Shown here piece by piece: positions 44,031-56,700 of a stretch of 64,000 bases of DNA. Every line of letters starts with the position of its first letter. Positions within the stretch are counted from its first letter, which is position 1. A model generated the notes under the pieces. The model saw only the letters and a program-made list of their open reading frames with translations. It was not told where the DNA came from and ran no database searches. The position numbers and the translations under genes were made by a program. Source of the stretch: Amaurobius ferox (lineage: Eukaryota > Arthropoda > Arachnida > Araneae > Amaurobiidae); the NCBI GenBank assembly GCA_951213105.1, contig OX578146.1:54645069-54709068 (forward strand). The letters are read 5' to 3'.

Positions 44031-45189
44031 CATGTGACATTAAATTTTTTTCTTTTAAAACTTGATAAAACAAAATGAATTCGGATACGAAAAAATTGAT
44101 TTGAGCCGCACTCCAATTAATAATCTTGAGATATTATCGCGCAAACTCTTCCCCTAAATTTATATGCATGCACATAAACAAACATTACTTTCCAAAACTT
44201 TCTATTCGAGTTCAGAGATACACAACACGTGACAAAAAGTCATTCAATATCGTGAATAAAAAACGTGTGTGTATAGAAAAATCATATTGTGCAACACTTC
44301 ACTTTATACTATACTATATAGAAAAAACAATTAATCACCATACCATAAAGTTAAATATAACTACAGTGGAAGCTACAGACTTATTCCAGTTATTGCTCAA
44401 TATTAAAACAGCGTTTTTAAAACTATGCGTATCAGAGAGAGGAAGAAGAAAAAAAAACTTTTCATTAATTTTAGACGCAAGAATGAGCTTAAGTAGCTTG
44501 AGCTCGATGCCATTAGTGTTGAAACTGTTCACACACGTTACGAAGTATATAATTCCCTTCATTACTGAGGCTTACAAGACAGCTAATAAATTTTCTGTTG
44601 GATTTTGAGTTAAAATTTTCTATCAGTGTTATCTGTATGAACATTATGTAATTATGACAAAACCGGCAAATGACAAAGATAAGAATATGCTTCGTAATTC
44701 TTAAAATAAAATTATCGCTGCTCTTTTTTAAAATGTCGTTTAAATTTCCCTAGTTTCTTTAATTACTTTTCCTACATGCATAATATAATAAAATAGAAGG
44801 AGGATAAAGTTTTTGCCTCACTTTCTTACTTTGCTTTTACTTGAGTTTTTACTTATTGCCAATCGGAATATCGCTAAAAGTATAAAAGATGGATATAAAT
44901 AGTAAGGTAAATAGTAAGGTAAAAATTGTTAGTAATGTAAAAACTAATTAGTAAGGTACAAATTGTTAGTAAGGTAAGGATTAGTAAGGTAAAAATTGTT
45001 TAGTCGATAATCTAGTTTCTAGGTCAACAATTTGTTTTTAGAAAGCTGTTGTCCAAGCTGTTGTTTTCAAGGAATCGGCTTGTCAAATTCAAGAAGATCG
45101 TAAATTTTCCATTTTTTAAGATTTTAATGCTTATATCTCAAAAATTAAAACTGCTAGCTAAAAACTACAGGGTGGTAAGAATTAATAAC
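44031..45189. other. AT-rich DNA, no gene; small repeat and AGTAAGGTAAAAATTGTT iterations
   Basis: An open frame at 44,126-44,608 has no recognisable product and overlaps the repeat shared with 41,640-41,800, so I do not call it a gene. Bases 44,895-45,005 hold about five degenerate copies of AGTAAGGTAAAAATTGTT. Confidence 0.5.
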
Positions 45190-46453
45190 CACTAAATAAG
45201 TCTCTGGTTTGACACATATATGGCAACACTATTGACAGACCCATATGATTTCTGGATAGTACCAACCTTCAAACGACATGTGTCAAAATTTCATGACATT
45301 CTGACAATTAGTTTATAAGTTACAGTGGTTTTAGTGACTCCAGTTTTGTAATTTTCAAAACAATGGATAAAAAATAATTTCGTGTGTTGATTAAACATTG
45401 TTTCTTTATGGGGAAAAATACTGTTGAAGCCAAACAGTGGCTTGATGCGCATTATGGAGGCTCTGTACCAAGGAAATCAACCATTATTGACTGGTATACC
45501 GAATTTAAACGCGGTCGTACAAACACCGATGATGCTGAACGCTCTGATCGCCCAAAATCGGCAGTTGTTCCGGAAAACATAAAAAAGTCCACAAAATAGT
45601 TTTGAAAGACCGTAAAGTGAAGTTGCGTGAGATAGCTGACACCTCAAAGATATCAGAAGGTGGTGCGTTTACAATTTTACACGAAAATTTGAGCATGCGT
45701 AAGTTGCTTTCGAAGTGGGTGCTGCGTTTGCTCACACCGGACCAAAAACAACAACGCGTCGACGATTCAGAGCGCTGTTTGGAGCTGTTCAAGCGAGATA
45801 AGAAGGATTTCTTGCGTCGGTATGTGACAATGGATGAAATATGGATCCATTACTACACATCTGAATCAAAAGATCATCAGCTGAGTGGACAACAGCCGGT
45901 GAAAGTCGTCCAAAAACCCAACAGTCAGCTGGCAAGGTTATGGCATCCGTATTTTGAGACGCGCATGGTATTTTGTTCATCGACTATCTTGAGAAAGGTA
46001 AAACTATCAATAGCGAATATTACATAGCATTATTGGATCGATTGAGTGTAGAAATCAAGAAAAAACGGCCTCACATGCAAAAGAAAAAAGTGCTGTTCCA
46101 CCAAGATAATGCCCCGAGTCATAAGTCGATGCAAACGATGGGTAAATTATATGAATTACGCTTCGAATTGCTTCCTCACCCACCTTACTCTCCAGATCTG
46201 CCCCCCAGTGACTACTGGCTTTTTGCAGATATCAAAAAGATGCTCCAGGGAGAGAAATTTGGCTGAAATGAAGAAGTGATTGCCGAAACTGAGGCCTATT
46301 TTGAGAGCAAAGACAAATCGTTTTACAAAAAAGGCATCGAAATGTTAGAGGAGCGTTGGAATGAATGTATCACTCTTGAAGGAGAGTATGTTGATGAATA
46401 AAGTCGAATTTCTAAAACAAATTGTTTTTCTTAGACCGGAGACTGATTGAGTG
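45190..46453 (+). mobile_element. mariner-family transposon, full length
   Basis: The 5' end CACTAAATAAGTCTCTGG (45190) and the 3' end CACTCAATCAGTCTCCGG (minus strand, ending 46453) form terminal inverted repeats. The 1,264-bp length is normal for mariner. The body is close to the 23.6-kb copy, so both belong to one family. Confidence 0.88.
45363..46401 (+). pseudogene. mariner transposase, inactivated
   Basis: ATG 45363 is followed by a stop at codon 5 (TAA where the other copy has GAA). Frame changes occur near 45,590 and 45,870, a TGA replaces Trp near 45,957, and another stop lies near 46,264. The helix-turn-helix (WYTEFKRGRTN) and all three catalytic aspartates remain legible: VTMDEIWIHYY, VLFHQDNAPSH and PYSPDLPPSDYW, the D,D34D signature of mariner. 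The gene ends EYVDE at TAA 46399-46401. It is dead, but its terminal repeats could still be mobilised by an active relative elsewhere. Confidence 0.9.
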
Positions 46454-46785
46454 CGCCATGTATATACCTGTTCAGAGCACAGTAGATAAAAAACCAGTGA
46501 CCATAAGAACACGAAACTTGTTTGATATGCATTTGAGAACATGGGGGAAACGAATGGCACAAAAATTGTTCCAAAAATGACTGATAGGGAATATATAGCA
46601 CGGCAAACAATCCCTAGTTAAAACATAATTCAATGAACGGCTTGACAGTAGTGATGCATATTGTAAGTGGTATGAGCGGCCACAAAATATGAATATGAAA
46701 TTTTGGTAAGCATTTTGCAAATGTTCCATACGACATCAACAAAAGAAGAAAACGTGGCTTTATGCACATTATTTAAATACAATTT

Positions 46786-47148
46786 GCTATAAAACAAGTT
46801 CAAAGGCTTGTGGAAATGTTCTACGATCGCTATGATGAACTCTCATTGCCTGGTCGTGCTTTATTATTAAAGTTGCTTTACGAGATTGACGAAAACGCTG
46901 CTGGCGCTCTTCACCAGAACAGACGTTTGAAATCGTTGCATGCAGGTCCTCTGACAGTATGTGGCGTCTGGAGCATGATTCAACGCTTCGAGGAGACTGG
47001 AAGCTTCGCAGTTCGACCAGGTAGAGGACGAAAACCTGTGGCACCCGAAGTGGCTGAAGAGGTTGCAACGGTTGTAGTTGAGCAGACTGTCACACGACAT
47101 GTTGACATTTTGACTACAAGTGTCAATCAAGATAATGAGGTACTTTAA
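46786..47148 (+). pseudogene. Transposase N-terminal HTH fragment (DUF4817-like, Tc1/mariner superfamily)
   Basis: The open frame contains LTVCGVWSMIQRFEETGSFAV, then PGRGRKPVAPEVAEEVATVV. This is the helix-turn-helix and GRGR hook pattern seen at the start of arthropod transposases annotated as DUF4817-like. The first ATG is 46816 but homologous sequence may begin slightly earlier. After EVATVVVEQ the similarity fades and the frame ends at 47,148, so the catalytic part is missing. It is a fragment rather than a host gene. Confidence 0.6.
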
Positions 47149-47849
47149 ATGCATTGCATAACCAAGTAGCGCAATCACGCAAACTAATGTGTATATAACA
47201 TAAATATACAACTCATACTCTCTCCATCACCAAGAGCAAATCAAAAAAGGGTGGTGTGACATCACAGGGTAATTGAACAAGTGTGTTCCCACAGAGTCAA
47301 AGTTTGTGACAGATAAGCACCCTTAATATTTTTATTGCTGGATGGTGAGTTAAAATTATGTAAGAGTATTATCAAGTGCTGACATGATATAATTTTGGCA
47401 TAGGTAGTGAATAAAGTAGACAAGAATGTATGTTGTTAATTATAAAAAAAAATAATAACAGTTTTATGAAGTGTTTGTCAAGCAAATCTTGAAATCAATT
47501 TAAACCCTCTTCTATTGAAATGATTTTCATGAAAGTTTACATACAGATGTGTCGGCGATTTCAGTACAATATTTCATCAAATTTGAGTAAGTTCCCCTGC
47601 CCCCCGGATTCATGCCCAGAAGGACCCGTAGTAAGCCCACTGTTGTAGGATAGTTAAAAATGAGTCCAATATACAGTTTTGCTTCAATTTTACAAAGGAA
47701 TATGTTCGTCTACCTGATTTTCTTTCTATCTGTCTGTCTGTAGCTGGAAATTGTACGACAAAAAATTTAGTACACATGTCCTTCAGAGTTTTCAACAATG
47801 CCCCCAGTAAGCTTTTTCTATCAGTCGCCACACAGCCTCCCTAAGTGGT

Positions 47850-48278
47850 GCCATAGTTTGGGGTGGTATAACATTTGGTGGATGAACACTTTCTGTCCAC
47901 GTTTCTGGCAGTATCATTGCACAACGATACGTCTCTGACGTGATACAGCCGAATTTGTCAACTAGGCCTGGATTGATTTTTCAGCAAGATAATACCAGGC
48001 AACATACTGCACGGGTAACTAAGAATTGTCTACAAGGTTTTGATATCCTGCTTTGGCCAGCATAATCTCTGGATTTGTTGCCAATTGAGCATATCTGGGA
48101 CATCGTGGGTCGCCAATTAAGAGAACTCCCTATTCCAGCAAACCATGTTCAGTTACAAGCCCGAGTGCATGCTGTGCGGATTGCCATCCCTCAGCACAAC
48201 ATTGAACATCTCATTGATGGGATGCCTCGTCGTATTCAATTCTGCATAGCCGCTCGCGGTGGGTTTATTTCATATTGA
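47850..48278 (+). pseudogene. Tc1-like transposase, C-terminal catalytic fragment
   Basis: One frame with two stops (near 47,883 and 48,066) reads IVWGGITFGG, then IFQQDNTRQHTARV (second catalytic Asp), LLPIEHIWDIVGRQ (catalytic Glu), MPRR and a final AARGG motif. This is the end of a Tc1-type transposase. It ends at TGA 48,276-48,278. The family may be the same as the N-terminal fragment at 19.1-19.4 kb, but the two do not overlap. It could be the far end of the HTH fragment at 46.8 kb with a diverged middle. Confidence 0.75.
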
Positions 48279-49440
48279 TCTAGTGTCAATGAAGTTCTAT
48301 GCTTTCATTTTCCAGGTATGATTTTTTGATCATTTGCACATCTGTATGCTACATTTATATTCTGTAAATTTCACAAGGATACATCAATTTCTTCATGGTG
48401 TTGCGATTTCAGTTGTGAGCAGGGTATATATTTCTACTTACGTGCTCTTCTCTTCATGTTCAAAACATGTTTTTGAAACATTTATTTCTCAGGATTGGTT
48501 GTTGATAAAGCATAGATAATTACTGATAAGAATTCAACATATTATCTTAGAGGGGTATGGGTTCACTAAGGATTTCCATTTCTGACTGAATATATAACTT
48601 ATGACTCTATGTGGAAGAGAATAAAGGTCTTAATATTTCCGTCAAAAATTAAGTGTTCACAGTTGCCATAATATGAAGACTCTTACATAAATTACTTGCG
48701 TTTACTATGCATTGTGTAAAATGTTCTGTGTGAATATTTATTGGAAACCAAAGTTTAAAATTAATTCTATTTAGTGTTATCTGGTAATTTTCTTGGGAAA
48801 AATTGAAAGTGATTAAATCTTCTTATACTCTTTACAGCAATTTGTCACGCTCTAATTACAGCCAACAGTTTGACCATTAACTAATGTTGGGGATTTAAAT
48901 AAAAATGATAAACTTGGTTAATTAGTGACGTTAATTTCTCTAAAAATTAGTAACTATATAAAGTTTGTAATGAGGTTGTTGGTGCTGTAAATGCCTGCTT
49001 ATTAACGAAAAATGTAGTAAATAACCTCGTCAGTCATTAGAACGTGAAATATGGAGAACATACAGAGGTGCTAATCTGGATATATTATATAATGGGTAAT
49101 TGATAGGAAAAGTTGGAGGTAATGAATCATTGCTTCTGAATTATAAACCTAGAGTTTATAGTCACGACAGATGCTGAATCGCCAATTCTGGTGGAAGGTG
49201 CTTACAATACCTAAAATCATCTTTAAACGTTTCATGCGTGTGTAGTAATGTGTATAAATATATGAATGTGAAAAAATAGAATTTGTACCAATAACAAGTA
49301 AATAGAAATATTTACATTTAATTAATTAAATTTCAAAACTTTATAAAAACTGTGCATATAAGATACGAGTATTACAGACTGTAAAAACAGGAAAACTGAC
49401 ACTTTTAAAAAATACCTTTCAATATTTCTTAATATGTTTG
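48279..49440. other. AT-rich DNA, no gene seen
   Basis: Nothing is recognised on either strand. Confidence 0.5.
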
Positions 49441-49444
49441 ACTT

Positions 49445-49572
49445 TGACATTTATCGTCAACACTAACTCTGTATGACACTTACCGTCAACACTAACTCTG
49501 TATGACACTTATCTTAAACCCTAATTCTGTATGACACTTATCTTAAACCCTAACTCTGTATGACACTTATCG
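49445..49572. repeat. 29-bp tandem repeat, about 4.5 copies
   Basis: The unit is TATGACACTTATCGTCAAC followed by ACTAACTCTG. Two middle copies share a TTAAACCC variant, so the array expanded by duplicating adjacent units. Confidence 0.9.
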
Positions 49573-49574
49573 TC

Positions 49575-50510
49575 GAAAGTAGTTATGTATCATGTCTATA
49601 AAATTGCCCCAATTAGGTTCTATTCGATGGTCACTATAAGCAGGGGCACACTACCGATCGCCTTTGTCATATATTAAGAAAAAAAATTCAATTTGCTGGT
49701 GAAAACAGCTTTGGCGAAAAATATAGCAATTATGAATTCTGGTAATGCCAAAATCAGAAATCGTGATATATTAATCGTAATGTGTACTGTATACTACTGT
49801 ATTATTTATCTTTTCCAAAGCAATAATTTTTGCAATTTGAGAACTTGTAAATCAAAACAAATTTCCCAAATGGATAGTCAAACTAAAATTTGGCGAAAAA
49901 AAGCTCTGTTTGGTGGAAGAAAATTTTATTTGGCGAATAGGTTGGCGAAAGTAATAAATAAATGCGATACGATCCATGCGTATGTAAAATTTCAGTCTTC
50001 TGGGGGTTACAGGGATGCTTAAAAGGCTTTTTGACTCCTCCTAATTTTTCTCGCCCGATTGATTCTCTTTTACGTATTGTGACTCTTTTTTCCGTTTTCT
50101 GACTCTCTCTTCCGTAGATGATACTATAAGTATGCAAACATTTAGCGTACTAGATTATCAGGTGGACTTCTCGAAGGCCTTGAATGGCTATTCAATCTTG
50201 CTTTTGTCTTACACACCAGGGGGTGGTAATCATAAAGTACATCTGTTACGTTATTTTTCTTACTGAACACTGTGTTTGCAAATATTTAGCTTTCTAAGTC
50301 CTTCTAGGTTGTGGAATGACTTTTCGAAAAACAGCTATTTTTTCGACTCCTTGAGTAGGAAACAGAAAGTTAGGCTGCGTTAGGATTTGTATCGTGGTTG
50401 ATGCAAATATTTTGCACATACATTTAAGTTACTGTGGATGAGGAGGGAGATTCTGGATAGTCTGGAAAGATTAAAATAACGTTAGATAATTATTTTATTG
50501 ATATACTCAA
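49575..50510. other. AT-rich DNA, no gene seen
   Basis: TTTGGCGAAAA-like motifs near 49,710, 49,885 and 49,930 suggest decayed pieces of the TTGGCG repeat family. An open frame over them (49,693-50,022) is not convincing as a gene. Confidence 0.45.
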
Positions 50511-50519
50511 ACTGTTGTA

Positions 50520-50960
50520 GGGAAACTTTAAGAATAAAAAAATCGTATATGGGTAAATAGTTTGGAAGGAACAGCATGTACAATTTCAGTTTTCCAATAT
50601 TTTCTACTTTAGGGGGTGTCGCACACAAAAATGTTCGATTTTCAGAATGAAAGAGAAACACCCCTTTTAGAACGTGATAGAGGCTTGATATTTGGTATAT
50701 GGGTGAATCATTTGATAGGAAACCCAAGAAAAATGGAGTTTTTCAATAATGCATATTTAAGAGGGTGGGTACTGCACAGAGAAACATTCGAAAGGTGAAA
50801 TGATAGAAAAAGCATGCTTCGCTATGAGTTAGAGACTTCAAATTTGGTATACGGGTAGATAGTTGGAAAGGAAGAAAATAAATACAGCGTTTAATTAATA
50901 AAAGTTGTGAAATAGTTTCGGAGATAAAAACCTCTTTTTTCAAGATGAAAAACAAAGTAT
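50520..50960. repeat. Three monomers of the ~149-bp satellite-like repeat (B-A-B)
   Basis: The TTTGGTATATGGG-type landmark recurs near 50,543, 50,687 and 50,839. The order of monomer types and the sequence match the larger array at 60.9-62.3 kb. Confidence 0.75.
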
Positions 50961-52440
50961 CACCTCAGTCAAGATAGGTTGATTTGACTAAGGTAGTGGG
51001 GTTGATTTTTCAACCCATGGAAGGAGGTTTTTGCCTCCCACATCAGTTGAGACATTTTTACAGATTAAGTATTGTATTTAACGAAGCTTGGTTTTCCAGT
51101 CGACAAATACATTTTAAAGTTCAATTTGAGAAGTATACAAAATCATTTTTAAATGAGTTATTTAAATCATTGAAAGTAAGCAAGTGGTTTTTAAAATATA
51201 TAAAAGCAAACAAAATATATCTAAAAATTATTTCGATGTATTAAGTGACTTACTCACATTTTAATTATTTAATCTATTATTGCATCATTTGTGTGATGTG
51301 TTATTATTTGCACATTTTCATGCAATAGTAGATTTCTTGTCAGGACAACTGTCAAAATGGAGGCCATTTTCACAGCCCCCGATAAGGATTGGTACAATAA
51401 ACGAGTTGGAGAATTAAATATTAGGAATTTTATTTTCAGAAAAATGTCAACTATGTGAATTAATTTTGCGTTTTCTGTGTATTATATCAATGGGCGTTTC
51501 GATATTTAATTTTGAATGGAATTTGAATCATGCTGTTATCAACGGGTTCAGCTTCCCTCAATGGTGTTGCACATTCATTGTCCGGTTCTCATTAGTGCCT
51601 AACTATTAGGAAGCTGAATTAAGAATTGTTTAGATATGAATAATTGGTGGCGTCGCTACGATGCATAGTCTAAATACATCGCTAAATGGTACGTATTGAT
51701 ACGCCGTATCGTTGCACTTCATAAACTTGTTTATCGCTAATGTAAGACTGCAGCCCTGACCCGAGAGGTCAGCAACGTCATAAATAAGGGAACTTCAAGT
51801 ACAGGTTGGATCGAGCCAGAGTATTTACTGGAGGCTAAAGAAAAAATCATGGGATTGGTTAAAAGGTTAACCAATAAGTAAATCTACCGCGTAGCCCTGA
51901 GGCCAACCAATGGTCGCTGAAGAGTCGTTGAACGTTGAATACCAGACCACCAGCCTCCAGGGTCACAGAACTGCCAAGATTTTATTTCAAATTCAAAAGT
52001 TACAACATATAAATATAAATTGAATCACAGATACAAGTTTACAGAAGATAGGCAGAGACAAAACAAGTCACGCGAAGAATCAGACAAAATGCAACGAAAA
52101 CAAAAGAAAATTTGAAAGAGGGGAATGCCCGAAAAGGGAAAAAAACCAATAACAAGCATAACAAAATACAAAATAAAAATTACAATTGAAATACACAGCA
52201 TCAAATAGCAAAAAGCAATTAACAGGATTAAATAGCAAAAATACCAATATACAAGGTAAGCACACGTAAAAGAAACAAGAGTAAAATTTACAGACGGAAG
52301 GGTGAAGGGCGCGGAAAAAAAATCAAATATATTCCACAGTTGTCAGGATTGAATCAAAATTTTTTATATGAGAATCATATCAAAATTATTTACATTAGTA
52401 TTAAAATCATAACAAAAATAAATACAAAAGTATCAAAAAT
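50961..52440. other. AT-rich DNA, no gene seen
   Basis: From about 51,960 the plus strand becomes A-rich like 28,891-29,790. No product is recognisable. Confidence 0.45.
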
Positions 52441-52456
52441 AAAAGAAAAATTAAAA

Positions 52457-52482
52457 GACCGAAAACCGGACGGTTTTCGGTC
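52457..52482. repeat. Perfect 12-bp stem hairpin with 2-nt spacer
   Basis: GACCGAAAACCG, GA, CGGTTTTCGGTC is GC-richer than its surroundings and followed by TCTCTTAATTTG. It resembles a terminator-like stem; no gene precedes it. Confidence 0.85.
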
Positions 52483-55110
52483 TCTTAATTTGTAGAAAAA
52501 TTGTAAATTCGTAAATTTGTAGATTCGTAAATTCTCTCTGTAAATTTGTAGAAAAATTTGCAAAGGAACCAAAAGGATCCATCAAAAGAAATCTTAAGTA
52601 GATACAATTTTTAATTTACAAATGTCAAGGTTAAATAGTCAAAATATCAGGTATATAAACAATAAAAAGACAAAATAAATAGTAAAGAGGCGTATCAGAC
52701 CTCAGGCAAAAAGAGGTGGCAACCAGTAGAAGGTTCTACATAACTACAGATATTAAAAGGACAAAACAGTAAGAAGGATTACAATGATGAGAACAGAGCA
52801 GTGAGTAAGAGTTGAGGATTGGATTAAGATAAGAGATATGCATAAACATGATGAAACAGCTAAGACGCCCATTGAAATATTCATGAAGTTACGTGCACGT
52901 AGTAATAATGTGTCAGCGTTCTGACATGAGTCAGTAGTGTGCCGTCATAAAATTGAGGCAAAGGGTGCCGATGAGGCAATGTACAATATCAAGTTTTGCG
53001 AGTGCCTATAATGAAAGACAATAAGCCGTGTGCCAATATACAAAGACAAAATGCAAGATATGTACCTATCGCATATTATAAAAGGTCATAATCAGTTTTA
53101 TAATAATAGTTTATACCTTGTCTGACTTACCCAATCTCCTCTTTACTTATATGTGATAATTGTAGTAATTAATTTGATAATGAATAGAATGTTTTAAATA
53201 AATACTGATATTTTAAAGTTGAATTGGGTGCAACTAATTGTGTATGGTATTATGTTAATGTATTGTATTCCAGGAACTCGTACTAAAGAACTTAATGGTG
53301 GGTTTCAATAAGGCACAATGCAATTTTATACGACTTACGATCAACAGCCATGTTTTAAGATGTTCAATTGAAAGTATGCTTTGCATTCTTTATTTGTTTG
53401 TGCACCACAGTAAGACAAAAGTTAATTTCAACAAATATTTTTTTAAGTTTTAAAATTCTTACCCATAATTTAAAATTCTTTCCCATGAGAATTCTTACCC
53501 ATAATTATATTAAAAATCCCACCCCAGAAAATGTATTAAACGTTTGGAAATGTTGCCAAACATGAAAATTAAATTTACTCATATCCATTTTGTTATTCTC
53601 TCCTTGCGTTGCAGTAAAACTTAGCTTGCAGAGATAAAAAAAAACGACCTGAAAATTCTAAAGGTAGATAAAGCGGGGCTTCTATTTTCTAAGGAAACTT
53701 CGAAGATAGAGGAAAGATGGGAAGCAACTAAATAATCATAATCTACTCAAAAAGAAGTCCATACTTTAATTTGTGCTCAGAAGAAGAATACACTGTCAGT
53801 CAGATTATTGAAGAGAATGCGGTGAGAAATTTTTTTGAGAAATAATTTCTTTCATGACATGGTACTACTTTCCATACAATATATAGTATGTGTAAAGGGA
53901 AAATAATGCGATGGCTTAAAAACGATTAGGATTTAGATGGTGTGGTTCTAAAATATAATTAAACAGTGAGACGGAAAGGAGATAAAATTATATTTTAGAA
54001 GGGCTTTGGCTTTAAGATGTTTTAATCCATTTAGTTGTGTAATTTGCTTAATCCATCAATTTCGTTGCTCGCAATATCTAAAAAGTAGTTAAGTTGGCGA
54101 TATTTTATCAGACTATTCGCCAAAATTACCGCCAAGCGTTACATACAGTCAGAAGGAAGACAAAACTGATTTGAAAAGGGTATTATCGTTTAGAGGTATT
54201 ATCCTGGAGTGGTAAAAGGAATGCAGAACGGATTTGGAGAGGGTATTATCCTAATATATATTATCCTGGAGTGTTTATGTTATTGTCCGTCAGGCAATGG
54301 CCTTGGTTAAACGATAAAATGTTACCGTAGATCTGAACGGCTGTACAGGCAGTGTCTCTTTCAGGCATACCTTCTGGGGCGGCGAGGCATTTTATGTTAA
54401 CCAACTTTCTATTTATATGACACAGCATTTAGATATATTTATATAGGAATAGAAAACTGCCCCACTAAAATTTTATTCTCCCCCCACCGGCCAAAAAGTC
54501 TTGAAAGAAAAACTGTGTACGGGCCTAATAATACCGCTGAATTGCACATCAAAGTTCAATAAAAGTGTTGTTACTCATGTATTTATTGAACTATTGATGA
54601 TTATAATAATTATCGAGCACTTTCGCTCTAGTTAGAATCTCGGTATTTGTCTCATTCGATCAGTCTCGCAATTCAAGTCAACGAAAAAATCTAATATTTC
54701 GAAAATTCGGAATAGGGGTAACGATGCAAAGGATAATTAAAAATCTGATCTCAGCAGCACATGACTTTACCTGCAGTGTCAAATTCATTTTGTAAATTTT
54801 TATCTCATTAAGCATTGAATTAAGTTTAGTTGCAGAAAATAACATGGATACATTTCTGATATATTATCCAATTTGCATTTTTATTGCATTTTTGTTTCAT
54901 TTGGCAACTTAATTCACTTTAAATTATTCAGGTCCTCAAAATTTCTAAACCTCCAAATATATCGAGAAAGGTTGATCTTACTGTCATGGGGTCAGTATTA
55001 TTCGTCGCTTTGTCAAAATGTACTTGAAGAACAGGTACTTAATTAATATATTGAGACAATTTTCGTTATTTTTTTTTCAGATTATTTCTTTCTCTGCTGG
55101 CCATATCGCA
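52483..55110. other. AT-rich DNA with diverged repeat fragments, no gene
   Basis: Small TTTGTAGA/ATTCGTAAA iterations occupy 52,490-52,560. Bases 53,590-53,860 resemble 57,060-57,300. Bases 54,060-54,150 and 54,745 onwards belong to the TTGGCG / CAGCACATGA family of 15.5 and 43.4 kb. Confidence 0.5.
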
Positions 55111-55119
55111 AAAAAAGTG

Positions 55120-56700
55120 TCGGTTATATTTTTACAAATCTATATAAAAATCTAATCAGCATCAGGATAACCGTCAGGGGTCTTAACTACCAAATTTTAA
55201 GAAATTTTATTAAATAGTTGTTTAACTACATTGAAAACCGTCTTCATTTCCTCAAAATTAAAAATTTAAATATTTCGAGAATTGTCAGTTTTAGAGTAAT
55301 GGGGTGGATCATATCCTTTTTGTCGTCAAAAATTACATATAAAACAAACATTTAATTGACACATTTGAGCATATGTAGTATTTTATTTTTGATCGGATAT
55401 TTTAGATTTGCGGGCCATTTCGCAAGAACAAAAATCGGATTATATTTTTCTGAATCGCAACAAAATGTAACCAGCATTGCAGTATCCCACTAGCTTATCC
55501 ACCAACTTTTGTGTAATTGGGCCAATTAGTTTGTCAACTAGAGTGGATACATTACGATTTTAATGGGCCATTTCCAAAAAAAAGGCAGGTTCCGTATTTC
55601 CGAATCATACAAAAATTTAAATCAGCACCAGAATATCCCACAAATGACTTATCTACTGAATTTTGTGAAATTTGGTCAATTGTTTTTTAGTTAGAGTGGA
55701 TGCATAAGCTTTTTGAGGGTTGTCCCCCCCCCCAAAAAAAAAAAAACATGGCGGTTTGCTTTTCTCTAATCGTATCAAAATCTAATCAGCACCAAAGTAA
55801 ACTACAAGAGATTTATTTACCAAATTTCACAAAATTTTGTAAATCACTTTCTTAGCCAGAGTGGATATAAGCGGTTTTTACCGGACATTTCGCAAAAAAG
55901 GCGTTTTTTTTATCTCGAATGTTACCAAAATCTAATCAGCACCAGGGTTACACACAAAAGACTTACTTATACAATACCATGTATTGCAGAGAAAATAAAA
56001 ATGTCACAGCCACTTTTCAAAGTGATCGAGAAATTCGACTCGAGCCAAATTTTCGTTGTCAGTCTCATTCGGTCTGTCTCAGATTCCAGATCAACGAAAT
56101 CTCGAAAAATCGAATTAGGGGTAAAGATACAAAGTGATTTACAAAGGAAAAAAAAATACACCAATTTGCCTCACAAAAACAAAAATATGATGCGGGAGCA
56201 GCACATGATCCCGACAGACTTAAATTCAGTTGCTTTTTATTTCATTAATAATTCATTAAATTGAGTTTAAATGCACTGAATAACACGCATAATTATTTGA
56301 AGTTACACTGTATTTGCATTTTTAATTCAGTTTTCGAATTGATTTGGTAATTGGACGCATTTTCAAAGCCGGTGTATTTGCAACAATTCGATAAAAATTA
56401 ATTAACTTGAGAACGGCTAGTCCAAGAGTAATGGGGTTGGTCTTATTTTTTTTATCGTTAAAAATTGCTTATATAACAATCGTTTAATGGATACATATGG
56501 GCATACGTTATCTTTTATTTTGAAATTTGACGATTGTTTTGGACCTTTTCGCCAAAAAGACACTTTCTCCCTGAAAGACAGATTCTTTTATAACAAATCG
56601 TACCAAAATCTAATCAGCACCAGGGAAACACATAAATGACTTAGCTATAAAATTTTATGAAATTTGGTCCATTAGTTTTGAGTTAGAGTGGATACATTGG
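55120..56700. repeat. Degenerate array of ~150-bp units (AATCTAATCAGCACCAGG)
   Basis: The landmark AATCTAATCAGCACCAGG, or close variants, occurs near 55,151, 55,468, 55,613, 55,778, 55,929 and 56,607. Between landmarks the order ATTTCGCAAAAA..., landmark, CACAAATGACTTA, AAATTTGGTCAATT, TTAGAGTGGATAC is kept. Spacing is about 145-165 bp or multiples. A unit of the CAGCACATGA family interrupts it near 56,190. Confidence 0.65.

Noticed and set aside
44126..44608. 160-codon plus-strand frame
   Set aside because: Its end overlaps a dispersed repeat shared with 41.6-41.8 kb, composition is ordinary AT-rich, and no domain is seen.
49445..49572. Interstitial telomere repeat (CCCTAA variants)
   Set aside because: Only two variant units contain the string; the 29-bp minisatellite explains it.
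49693..50022. 109-codon frame near 49.7 kb
   Set aside because: It runs through TTTGGCGAAA-type repeat fragments; no homology recognised.
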